Shown piece after piece: positions 47,525 to 57,864 of a DNA stretch of 64,000 nucleotides (the first letter of the stretch is position 1; each line of letters opens with the position of its first letter). The translations under genes were made by a program, and so were the position numbers. The stretch is taken from assembly GCA_013398955.1 (NCBI GenBank), contig VWPU01004883.1, positions 434,001 to 498,000 of the forward strand, given 5' to 3'. The stretch comes from Callaeas wilsoni (Eukaryota > Chordata > Aves > Passeriformes > Callaeidae). The notes beneath the pieces were generated by a model. That model was not told where the DNA came from. It did no database searches and saw only the letters and a list, made by a program, of their open reading frames with translations.

Positions 47525-49235
47525 CTTTAGAGGAGCATCCTCATACTGAATGTGCAGCATCAGCCGATGTTGTCCTGGGCCAACGCGGGCTTCCCTGCGG
47601 GCAGGAAGGCAAGCATGGATGTGGGAAGGAGTGAAAAACATCTCCCCTGACTGGATGCCAGAGTTCTCACAAGAGATGCAGGGTGGGAACAGTAGGCTGC
47701 AGGGAGCAAACCCCACCCTTCCTGGTGTCTCCTGGCACATGGTGTCAGGCCCTTGTGCTTCATGTGTCACGCAGGGGAGGCTAAAGGAAAAACTGGGGAG
47801 AGATCAGTGAGATGCAAAGTACTGATGGAGCACCACAGTCAAGGGAGAAGTCGCAGAAAGCTGGAAAACCAGCTGAAAGCTCAGCACAATGGTCACCCTG
47901 CACCAGGAGGGCAGCTCTCACCCACCCCCCTTCTAACACCTATCCCTATTTGTCTCCTCACCTTTGGAAAATACGCACAGAACTACCTGTTTAACTAATC
48001 CAGGTCCAGACAGGACCCAGCACCATTCCAAGAGCCCTCAGCAGTCACACCTCAGTCTAAGCTGCCTCTCTAAGATGGCCAGTATCTCCCACAGATGAGG
48101 AAGCCTTGGTGCTGGCCAGCACATCCATGGAACACATCAGCGAAACAAAGCTGTGAAATCTGCAGCTCCTTTCTGACCCCAGCACATCTCGCTCCACCCC
48201 ACTCACAGACCAGCACAGACACACTCCAACAGAAATGTCAGGACATCAGGTCTCACCACAGGCTTCCTCTGGAGCCCACATCACATGCTGGGGACCCCAA
48301 TGCTCACATACTGCCACCTCCTAAGAGGCCCCAGGTGAAAGCCAGCCCCAGTGACAGCCATTTGCCCACTGCAAGTCTCCAGTGGTCACTGCAGGGAGCA
48401 AACATAGCAACAGGGAAATGCAAAAAGGAGTGACGGACATGATGAAGGGAAAGAGCTTTACTGGAAGCAATCAGTCCCACTGGACAAGCATCTATAAACA
48501 CTGAGATGACAGATGAGCTAACTCCCATTATTTCCTCAAACCACTTGCACAGGTGGCAAAACAAGCAACCAACCCACCCAGATAAATTAAAAACCCCAAT
48601 CTGCAACATGACAGTGTTGACCAGTTGCCAAGAATTAAGTAGCCCTTAGGTCCTTGTTTGCTCCAAAACATATATTTAGGAAAACATGCTGGAGAAGGCT
48701 GGCATGTTTTAACTGGCCTCTGTGGCTGGAAACCCCTTTTTACTCCCTAGGGAGATGGATGTGACAGCTATAATCCAGTTGCTCTGCTGGATTTCGGGGA
48801 CAGTGGCTTGTCCATGTTGAGCCCAAAGCATCAGATAACTGTCAGAAAAATCCACATTCAGAAAGTCACCAACCCTCCCTTTTCTTGTCCTGCGAACCCC
48901 AACTCCCCTTGGTACTCCTCTGCTCAGGGGGAGCAATTTCCATCCTCTTCAAAAGAGAGTAAAACCGGCTTTTTGGCTTCTGGCTGGCCCTTCCAGGCAC
49001 GAGAGCAGCTTGCTGGGAGGCTCGAGTGCTCAGCACAGCCCTAAAACAAGGCTCCTGTTTGAAGTGCATGGATTGAGGCTGGATTAAGAAAACCCAGGAG
49101 GAGTGCTTAGCTCTGCTCCTGCTCTAAAAAGGCTGCTCGCAGCAGCAGCCAACGCCGCTTCATCCTGCTCAGCCCTTCCTGTGATCCCTACGAAGCGCCG
49201 GGGAAGCGGAGATTTCGTATGCACAGTTCGACGTG
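47525..49235. other. Unique spacer, nothing recognised
   Basis: Ordinary sequence with short frames. CpG becomes somewhat more frequent just before the minisatellite (49150-49235). Confidence 0.5.
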
Positions 49236-49240
49236 ATCCA

Positions 49241-49760
49241 GGAGCAGGGAATGGCAGGGCATGTGCTCAGCTTCCCAGCGCTGCAGGAGCACCCAGAGGG
49301 GAGCTGATCCTCCCTGTACCGGGAGCAGGGAATGGCAGAGCTCGTGCTCTGCTTCCCAGCGCTGCAGGAGCACCCAGAGGGGAGCTGATCCTCCCTGTAC
49401 CGGGAGCAGGGAATGGCAGGGCATGTGCTCAGCTTCCCAGCGCTGCAGGAGCACCCAGAGTGGAGCTGCTCCTTCCTGGGCGCTGCGGGAGCACCCAGAG
49501 CGGAGCTGATCCTCCCTGTACCGGGAGCAGGGAATGGCAGGGCATGTGCTCAGCTTCCCAGCGCTGCGGGAGCACCNAATGGCAGGGCATGTGCTCAGCT
49601 TCCCAGCGCTGCAGGAGCACCCAGAGGGGAGCTGATCCTCCCTGTACCGGGAGCAGGGAATGGCAGAGCTCGTGCTCTGCTTCCCAGCGCTGCAGGAGCA
49701 CCCAGAGTGGAGCTGCTCCTTCCTGGGCGCTGCGGGAGCACCCAGAGCGGAGCTGATCTG
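49241..49760 (+). repeat. Complex 81/121-bp minisatellite
   Basis: Repeats are anchored by GAGCAGGGAATGGCAG at 49242, 49323, 49404, 49525 and 49651; the N-interrupted copy corresponds to a start near 49570. Spacing is 81, 81, then 121, because some copies carry an extra 40 bases made by internal duplication of the GCGCTGC(A/G)GGAGCACC part. Copies also alternate between GGCATGTGCTCAGC and AGCTCGTGCTCTGC variants. The unit lacks stops in several frames and 81 is a multiple of three, so long frames appear on both strands (49103-49756 plus; 49188-50000 minus). I read it as noncoding satellite sequence. Confidence 0.95.
49577..49577. other. Single N (assembly join or ambiguous base)
   Basis: This is the only ambiguous base I noticed. 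It lies inside the minisatellite, where the regular unit is cut short: the copy starting at 49525 reaches only the GGGAGCACC point before jumping to AATGGCAGGG of another unit. The array length in this assembly is therefore unreliable. Confidence 0.95.
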
Positions 49761-50030
49761 GCTCTCACCAAGAGGAACAGGATCAATAAACCTGCACAGG
49801 GGCAGGGAAAGAACAACAGCAAACGCAGGACAAAACGCCACCATTAACCCCCTCTTCAGCAGAGCCCGAAGAGCCTTGCACTGCTTGGGTGCAGAGCAGG
49901 TCCCAGGCAGACACTCGTCTGTGGCTTGAGACAAGTTTACAGAATCCCTCCTGAAGTTTCCCTCTTGAAACACCTTATTTCCCCCCTCTAACCAATGCAA
50001 CGAGCAGGCTTAGTGCAACACAAATAGGGA
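49760..50030. other. Unique spacer after the minisatellite
   Basis: No feature was recognised. The minus-strand frame beginning at 50000 owes its length to the neighbouring array. Confidence 0.5.
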
Positions 50031-50139
50031 ACAGAGGATGAAACAATTTTCCAGCCCATACCTGAAGGTGCATCCTTCTTTTCTCACCAAGCAGCGGGGA
50101 GGACGTTGCTGTCTCGCGGTAATTTTCCAGCATCCTGTG

Positions 50140-50620
50140 TTGCAGGTAGATTTATGCACTGATCATAGTTGAAGCTGTTAATAAAAAAGTGCAAAGAAAA
50201 CGGATTTTACTGTGAAGTGTAGGGCTGCTTTTCTCCCAGCTTTGCATTATCATGACTTCCTCCTTTTTTAATCTTTTTTTCTATGATTGACCATGTTTGG
50301 GGTTCAAAGCTTTAAAAATAAATCGCGGATCGTCTTTCATCTACTATGCATGAGAGAGTCAGAATCATTACATGGTTTAAATGGATATTTTGGGAGCAAC
50401 TCTGGACCAAGCAGTTCCTGCTTTAACTGGGAGCCAGAGGGATGAAGTTAATTTGCAAATAATGTTACATGCTGGTTTTGCTTGAACTCAGGGAAAAGCT
50501 GCAGTGGCTACTTGGCATTCTTTGTGAGAAACTGAACAAAATGGAAATCAGTTCACTAGTTAAAAAAGAAATACATATATAAATATATATATTTTAAAAA
50601 ATCTGCAGCAGACCAATTTC
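50140..50620. promoter_or_regulatory. Candidate noncoding regulatory island
   Basis: AT-rich unique sequence with TGATCATAGTTG, GTTAATAAAAAAG near 50177, ACATGGTTTAAATGG near 50371 and GAAGTTAATTTGCAAATAATG near 50444-50464. It ends in an AT low-complexity stretch at 50571-50600. No open frame of note. Confidence 0.35.
50571..50600 (+). repeat. (AT)n low complexity
   Basis: Thirty bases of mixed ATATAT/AAATAT. Confidence 0.85.
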
Positions 50621-50889
50621 TCCCGCATCAGGGGAACATCCCAGGACTGCAATTAAGCTGTGGCTCAGCACGAACCCTACTGCTGCCCGAGCGCTGAGGA
50701 CAAACACACCGGCTGTCCTGTTCCTGGGAGCAGATTTTTAACTCAGTGAGCTGCGAGCTTTTCCGCAGCTCCACTTGAGCCACTTCTTCCTCGGGCAGTT
50801 CAAAAGTCAACGTTCCCCTTTAGCCTCACTCACGCCTTCCCCCAGGAGCGGGGAGCTCCAGATTCTGCAGCGCTGCACCTTCACAGGGA

Positions 50890-51330
50890 ATCGCCTATCG
50901 ATGACTTTGTGGCTAATGTATACAATGGGAAGCAGAGGAGCTAATATAATGCAATTTTCCATGTTTACTGCATTATTACAGTGGTTGAATCTGCTGATTA
51001 GTTCCCTTTATTTTTTTTTACCGTCTCGTCCTAAGCATCCCTTTTATTTTTGCCCTGCTTATCTGCATAGAGTCATTTATTCACACGGCTGCTGTAACAG
51101 CAAGCAGGGCCAAAGCTATCATTTCTCCTCCCTTTCACATTTTAATCTTGCAGACCTCAATCTCTGATACCACTATTACTTTGTCCATATCTGATGTAAT
51201 GGGAACCTGCCATTATTTTTTTTCTTTTTTTTTTTTTTGCCTTAAAAAGAGAAAACTAATCTGAGCAAAAGATCATGGTAGCTGTGGCACTAATGATCCC
51301 TGGCATATCTCCTTGCAATGAATCCAGTGC
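50890..51330. promoter_or_regulatory. Candidate noncoding regulatory island
   Basis: AT-rich unique segment with GTGGCTAATGTATACAATGG near 50909-50928, GGAGCTAATATAATGCAATT near 50937, TGATTAG near 50995 and a T run at 51215-51238. It lies within 1.7 kb of the minisatellite. Composition resembles conserved noncoding DNA. Confidence 0.35.
51215..51238 (+). repeat. Poly-T run
   Basis: T-rich run of about 24 bases with one C. Confidence 0.9.
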
Positions 51331-52285
51331 TAGAACAGAGAACGTTTGTTTCCCTTCTCTCTACAGAGCTGCAGGACTGACCCCTCATGCACAGGCAGCT
51401 CCCACAAACAAACAACATTGCCCCAATCTCCCAGGGGATTCACTTCTCTGCCAACTATCTCAGCAGCTCTTCTTACTGTCTTGTTTATCCAAACACTGGA
51501 AAAACAACTCAAGTGGAGCCACTCTCCAACAACATGACTGTTACTGGTTTATTCAGATTCGCTCCCCTACAAACTAGGAAAGTCTCTTGCCCCAGTGCTT
51601 ATTAACTGAAAAGGGCGTGGAGAAGTTTCCTGTAATATGAACAATAACAGAAAAAATGCTCTTCCTTCCTGTTGTTTGAAAGTCATGGCAAGACATTTTG
51701 CCCCCTGGGCTCCCTAATGCTCCCCACCTCCCAGCTCTGAGCTATCACCCCAACTGGAGACCATCCGCTGAAGCACCAAGCCAAGATGCTCTGCATATGC
51801 CAACCACATCAGCCAGAAAGGATTTACTTGGGAAAGGCAGGGAGACAAATTGAGGAATCCCTCTACTCCTGTCTCCTGCATCCCAAGATTTTTCAAACAG
51901 CAGTGGCTCACTCAACGTTCTCACTTCATGTCCACAGTCTGCACCATCACTGTGGTTTCTACCTACACCATGCTCTTCACCTCTGCCTTCTGGAGAGACC
52001 TCCACAAACCCCCCCTCCTCCCAGGAATATTACAAATAAATCAGAGGCCATGTTCAGCTCTTGGTCTGTGATGCAAGCAGGGATGTGGAACTGCTTCAAA
52101 GACACGTGGCACTGTCAGGGCACAGGGTCTTGCCTATCCCCCGTCCAGGACTTACACAGATGAGACTTCTGGAAATCAAACTGAGCCCTTCCCCACATCC
52201 TTTGCTGATTTGGAGAATTCCTTGCTCACGGAACTCCCAGCAGCCCAAGCTGTAGCACTGCGGGAACCTGAGCGTTTCTTGGTCT
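51330..52285. other. Unique spacer, nothing recognised
   Basis: No repeat, exon or RNA gene was recognised. Confidence 0.5.
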
Positions 52286-52289
52286 AGGT

Positions 52290-52385
52290 GCACCCCAGGG
52301 TTTATTGTATTTACTATTAATGAAAGATTAAATGTTCTAAAGAGCATTATTAATTTTAAAGCTACTAATAATCATCAGCTGTCCC
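52290..52385. promoter_or_regulatory. Short TTAAT-rich candidate element
   Basis: A dense run of ACTATTAATG, GATTAAATG, GCATTATTAATTTTAAAGC and ACTAATAATCATC words between GC-richer flanks. Candidate homeodomain-binding cluster. Confidence 0.33.
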
Positions 52386-52389
52386 TCAC

Positions 52390-53565
52390 TTCACCCCACA
52401 AGCGTGAGAGCTGTAATGAAAGAGCAAATTCCAGCTCAGAGCATCTGTAAGCCGTGATCCACAGCCCAGCTCTGCAGCTGAGGGTCCACAGGCATTTTCT
52501 GCAAGCAGTGAGGACCCTCAAAGATCTTCTAATGTGAGCAACCATAAAAAGTCATAAATGGCAAAAGAATAACTCTGTTATCCTTGTCTTTGAAAGTCAG
52601 GACAAAAACAAGCCTCCCAGCTCTGAAACACCAAGCTGACTTCTCTTCTACCAGTCTGCACCCCTGTGATCATCCCAGGAGCCCAGGTTTGCTCAGCAGC
52701 AGTCGCAGCAGTCATTAGATGGTGATAACCCATTTTAATTCCAAGAGGAAGTCTGCATTTCCAAATGTGTTCCTTGTCCTCCTCCTCCCTGGGAAAAATG
52801 CAGCTCCTTGCAGGAGCAAGAACCAAACAAAAGTCACAACGGACCCATCCCAAATCAGTTCTTACGGTACAGGACTGTCCATATGATCACATAACACCCA
52901 GCTCACCTCCCAAAAGTACCATTTGCTCCCATCAGAGGTGCTCCATCAGGAACAGGGCCATTTCTGCCCTGAATCCTCCAGCTACTCAGTAGGACAAGCA
53001 GAGCAGGAAGGCACCAGCCCCAGCAGGGAATCCGTGTGTCAGAAGGGCACATGTGCACGTACAAAGCATCCTTTGCACACCAGCAGCTTTCCTGCTGCCT
53101 TGGCACATCAGCACTCGTGGTGAATCACTTCTCCTTTGTATTTCACTTAGAGGAACAGGGAGAAAGACGTATTTCACAGAAGAGAGTCACAAAAAGGCCC
53201 ACCTAGGAAAATAGGCTATTTTTGGCACTATAATCCCTTTCCTAGGGAGAAGGGAGGCCCAAGAGACTGAAGGAGCTGCTGAAACCCAGAGAGGAATCTG
53301 GTAGCAGAGCCTGGGGAGTAATTCAGATATCAGGGACCAACAACCAGGACTAAGACCCATGTTTAAAGACTGCAGCAGCCTCAGGACTGAGACCTGTGCT
53401 TCACCACCTGCCTGCCCACCAATCCTGCTGTGAGCCATGCCAGCGTGGGATGCTGCAGAGCAAGAAGGTGACAAGGAGCACTCTGTTTGCTTCCACAGAC
53501 CTTTCTCAATCATGCAAAGACCTGGCTCTTCATTTGAGTGCTAATTCTCACTCTCTTTCATCCCA
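52390..53565. other. Unique spacer, nothing recognised
   Basis: No repeat, exon or RNA gene was recognised. Confidence 0.5.
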
Positions 53566-53569
53566 GTCT

Positions 53570-53780
53570 TTTGCAGCTTTTCTACAAATCCAGAATACAT
53601 TTGAGCGATCAGCACAATGTTTAGTGAGAAAATCGTATGCTACATTTCCGCTTGGCATGATTTTGAAATGGTTAAGCTGTTAAGCCTTGAAAGGGAAGTT
53701 TTAAGAATACCATGAATAAAAGAAGCCAAAAACAAAAATAAACCAACAGCAGCAAAATTAGAGCATGACATAAAGGAACC
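53570..53780. promoter_or_regulatory. Candidate noncoding island
   Basis: AT-rich unique stretch (AGCACAATGTTTAGTG near 53610, AATACCATGAATAAAAG near 53706). Weak candidate based on composition only. Confidence 0.22.
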
Positions 53781-53784
53781 ATTT

Positions 53785-56700
53785 GGATGGATCCTTTTTT
53801 CCAGAGAAATGGTGCATGCTGGCTGCTCCAATGTCAGGACCTCTGCAGTTGTGTAGCACTTGGACCTTCATTACAACGGCAGAGAAATAAATGGAGAGTA
53901 ATCACTAGCTCACAGGAAAGGGAGAAAGTTTTCCTAAGCTGTGGTCAAATCCCTCACAAACTTCTCTAATTCACAGTCACGTCGTCCCTGAGGCCCCCTT
54001 TGTCCCACTCTGTCCCAGCAAGGGAGATGCTATCAGAGCAGGAAGGGGCTGCTTGACACACACGTAAGGACAGGCAATGGTCCAGGGCAGGGTACTCCGG
54101 GAGGTACCCTAGAAATGCTTGAATACCCACATTTTCCAGATAAACTCTTCCAAGGAGAAGCAAATCCTGCACCATTGTGCCTCACACAACACGACTCCAG
54201 TGATGCTGCTGTAAGGACAGCAGGTTCTGCCCAGAGTGTTCTGGGGACGGGGGGGACTCTCCACCTTCACCCAACCAACTTGATTCACACAACACAGTGA
54301 CAGCTGTGTGGCCCCTCTGTCCCCTGTGTCACTCAGAGGTCCCTCCTGGATTATCCACTGCTTTGCTGCCGTGCACACTGACTCAGTGACTTACTTGTGC
54401 AGCCAGTTACTGGGCTGAAGGACACAGCTCCAAACACGACCATTTTACACTGATTTTTGTCGTAAAATGTGATACAATGCTGGATCAAAAGACCTCCCAG
54501 AATCCATACATGTGACAATGTCCCACTCCAGCTGTGATAAAAAGCATTAAGGTAATGACAGTTGTATTCATACCTGCTACTTTTAGGTCCACCCAACCCA
54601 GAGCAGCTGAAAGGAACAAGGGCTCTCTTCCTCCCACTCCAGCCTCCCCTGAGTCACTGTGAAGTGTTTGCTAGTCAAAGAGTTCCTGCAAGAGAGCTCT
54701 CTCACCTGGGAGGGCCTGGATCAGAGACATCAGGTCAGGTCATCTACAAAGGTAATGGTGGGAAAACATCATTCCCGAGCACATTCGTGTCTGTGCACGT
54801 CTCTGCAGAGGTCAAGCATGCTTTGGGTAAGGGCATCTCCTGTCCAGTTCTGTACCCTGACCCACCTTCAGCTGGGAGTGACGAAGAAGATGAACAAACA
54901 GCCAAAACCAGCCCTTTCCTCCACTCCCTAAAACTTCTCCAGCTCAGGTCCTCCCCCGTCTTTCTGAAGTGCCAAAGGATCTCACCCCGGGTCCGCACAG
55001 TCACAGCATGAAACCCATGACCTGTACCCCCAAATATCTCTGCTCCCCCAGGGAGGCAGGGACCTGAGCAGTCAACCCACCACCTATATCCACCCTGGAA
55101 GGAGTTCTAAGACTTGCCTAGACAAAGTCAACACCAACCTGAGTCATCACCGGCAAAAGTCCTGCTTCAAAAAAGAAACTGGGCTGCAGAGTCCCAGAGG
55201 TCCCTTGTGCCAGCATTTCTGAGCCTCACCTTGAGACCTCCCCTCCTGTTTCACCCTCCTCCACAATCTTGAAACTGCAATTCCCCTGGAAAGCTCTCTC
55301 TCACAAGCTCTCATATCTGAAGCGCTGACAAAACTCTGGGATTTCATTTTTATTGGAAAAACGAAGCCCCCTCTGCACATGCCCTTTCTCTGATGACAAA
55401 CAGCATCTCTGCAGCTGTTGATTACCCCTGAAGCACAGCACACACAGGAATGGGCCAAGGCACAGGGTGGAGCACGTGGTGACCTGCAGAGGACTTAGGC
55501 TGAGAAAACAGCACAATAAATGCTTTATTGCGAGTCAAGGGCCAGCACTTCCACAAGGAGGAGAATTTTACTCTGCACTGGTTTTTATATCACAAGCTGC
55601 TTCTATGGTGCGGTCTCAAGGAGCCCTTGCTTCTCCTCACTCTGGGAGGAAGCCTGACAGCCTCATCCCAGGACACTGCTCACACTTCAGGCAGAGGGAA
55701 TAATTCCTCTGGATAAGCTGGGTAACAGCACCATGCTGCTCATGCTCAGGGATGCACTCACCTCCCACCCACCACTAGTGCGTGTGGGCTCCAAGTTACC
55801 ATTTGTTATTTCAATCTTCCTCCATCCCATTTCCAGGTGAGCTAGTGGGGAGGCTGGGGCTGGATCTTTAGATGCTGTACAGAATAATACCTAAACAAGC
55901 ACACACCTCTTTCTTCCCCCATCTGAAGTGCCATTGTTATCAAGTGCTGAAATTCTTTAAAGAAATTACTGGGCAAGTGTCCCTCCTGCTGTAGCACCAC
56001 AGAATAAAGGAGCACAGAGCAAAGGTAAATCAGTGTCTGTGAAGGAGGACTCCTGTCCACGGGTATTTCTCCACACTGGCAGCCCGGTGGCTCTCAGTGC
56101 AACACACACCTTCATGACAAAAGATGCTGAGAAGGTGCTGGTGAAGAAGGGAAACTTTTTCCCTCCCGTTTATTTTAGAAGTGCTTGCACTGCTGGCACT
56201 GGCTCCTGGACATGGATTTCGCCAGGCCCAGCTGAGCACGTTAACACAGAAGCACAGACTCAGGCACTGATGTCTGTGGGCTCCAGTGTAGATTAGCTGG
56301 GTGATGAGGAAAACATTTGTTTGCGTTGCTGGTATTTGGTACTTGCAGCACGCCCAGGGCACAGGACGGCCACAGGAGTTAACCTTCACACCACACACCT
56401 TCCTGAATCAAAATCCTCCTGCCAGTCCTCTGTGCCATCCCAGGATCGCAGGGCAAGGTCACAGCACTCAGCTCCACCCCAAAGTAGGCAAGGTTCCTGT
56501 GACACTGTTCAAGCCACCGGAGGCTGAAGCAGCCCTCAGGCTCCTCTCAAACACATCAAGTATTCAGTCCTCAGCTACGGAGCTGGGAAACACCAGGAGA
56601 GCCTGGAAGACAAGCAGTTGTGTTATCAGGCATTCATCATCAGGAATGAGAGCACACAACTCAACACGAGTGTCCTCCACTGGCTTCAAGGGCACACATG

Positions 56701-56875
56701 CATTGAAATTCCCTGCAGATTCAGGGCTCTTGTTTGCACTTCCATCACAGCCACGGCCAGAAGCTCGGAAGGCTTTCCAGGCAAACCCAGGAGTTCCACT
56801 AGGACTGGCAGCCTTGGTTTGCACCTGTGCAGTGCTTTGTGCATGCACCTGGGAGAGTGATGGAGGGATTTTAGC
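53785..56875. other. Unique spacer with one hairpin
   Basis: Ordinary unique sequence. An 8-bp perfect stem with a 13-base loop lies at 54441-54469. The longest frame (56301-56885 plus) shows no family resemblance and is overlapped by antisense frames. Confidence 0.5.
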
Positions 56876-56879
56876 TATT

Positions 56880-57476
56880 TATTAATTAGAAGAGTCGTTT
56901 ACGTGTTTTAAATGAAAAGGTAGAGGAAATTTTGCTTTTTTTTTTTCTTTCATTTATTTCTAAATTGTTCTAATCACCAGTACTTCTTGCCACGATGAAC
57001 AACCAGACAGTTGTCATGTCACCTTAGAAGTCTCATGGCAGGCAGCTAATCCTGTTGGTCATAAATCATGTCCCTTTCAATCTCCATTATATAGCAAAAG
57101 CAAATTTGTTATGACGCATGTGTCATTACACACCAATGCCTTTCCATTATCATATAACTGGATACCCCCAAGGTTCGTAATTTGCAGTATAATAGTAATT
57201 TTTAAAGAACCATTGGTAATCAATAGCTCTCAGCATCACTGTCAGGATCATTTGCAAAACAAATAAAAACACTGATCTCAACCAACTTTACAGGAGGGAT
57301 ATTTAATCCCCATGAACTGCATTATATGATGGACAAGCGAGGAATCCTAGACTATGTATCATGTATTTTCCTTGGATTAAATATCAGTTCAATCAATGTT
57401 GCTCCCAGCTGTACAATGCCGTCTGTGTTTTCACTGGGTAATGCTGAAGTATTGTTTTACAAATTGACATTAGCTA
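56880..57476. promoter_or_regulatory. Strong candidate conserved noncoding element
   Basis: Roughly 600 bases of AT-rich unique sequence between GC-rich flanks. It is packed with short homeodomain-type words (TTAATTAG, CAGCTAATCC, GTAATTTGC, GGTAATCAATAG, TTTAATCCCC, GGATTAAATATC) and has no repeat signature. Stops occur in all frames. The right edge is abrupt: at about 57477 the sequence switches to CpG-rich DNA. Of all stretches here this most resembles a developmental enhancer; conservation is the test. Confidence 0.45.
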
Positions 57477-57860
57477 CGTGCTGAGCAACAAAACCCCACG
57501 GTGGGGTGTGAGGAGGGGGCACGGCTGAGGCTGAGCCCGTGTGATGCTCCCGGGAGCAGCCGGTGACAGCAAGGCTGGGGGCACAGGGGCTGCAGGGACC
57601 CCACGGAGGGGGTGACAGCAGATGTCTGACCACGACCACTGCTGTGGTGGGGTGAGCGAGCACAGATGGCTCTCAGCCCTGGGAGACCGAGCAGGGCAGA
57701 GGTGGTGCTCCCTCCCAGCGTGGGCTGTCGCCGCACAGCTCTGCGAGGCACAGACCTGCCCTGGACACCAGAACGCCCAGCGCAGCCTCCGCGCCAATCC
57801 GGAATGCGCGGCAGGAGCGGGACAGCCCTCAGCCCCCGCGTCCACACGGAGCTGGGGTTT
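57477..57860. promoter_or_regulatory. CpG-rich patch, possible small CpG island
   Basis: Hand count finds about 25 CpG dinucleotides over about 375 bases of GC-rich sequence, densest at 57715-57845 (GTCGCCGCAC, CCGCGCC, TGCGCGGC, CCCGCGTCC). This is roughly at the usual CpG-island threshold. It could be an unannotated promoter or an orphan island. No TATA box or first exon is identified, and the frames over it on both strands reflect high GC. Confidence 0.4.
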
Positions 57861-57864
57861 AACC

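Noticed and set aside
49188..50000. 270-codon minus-strand frame with 27-residue repeats, and a 217-codon plus-strand partner
   Set aside because: Frame openness follows from the 81-bp period and lack of stops in the unit, occurs on both strands, and crosses an N. There is no domain or signal resemblance.
56301..56885. 194-codon plus-strand frame
   Set aside because: No family resemblance, an antisense frame overlaps, and there is no splice or start context.
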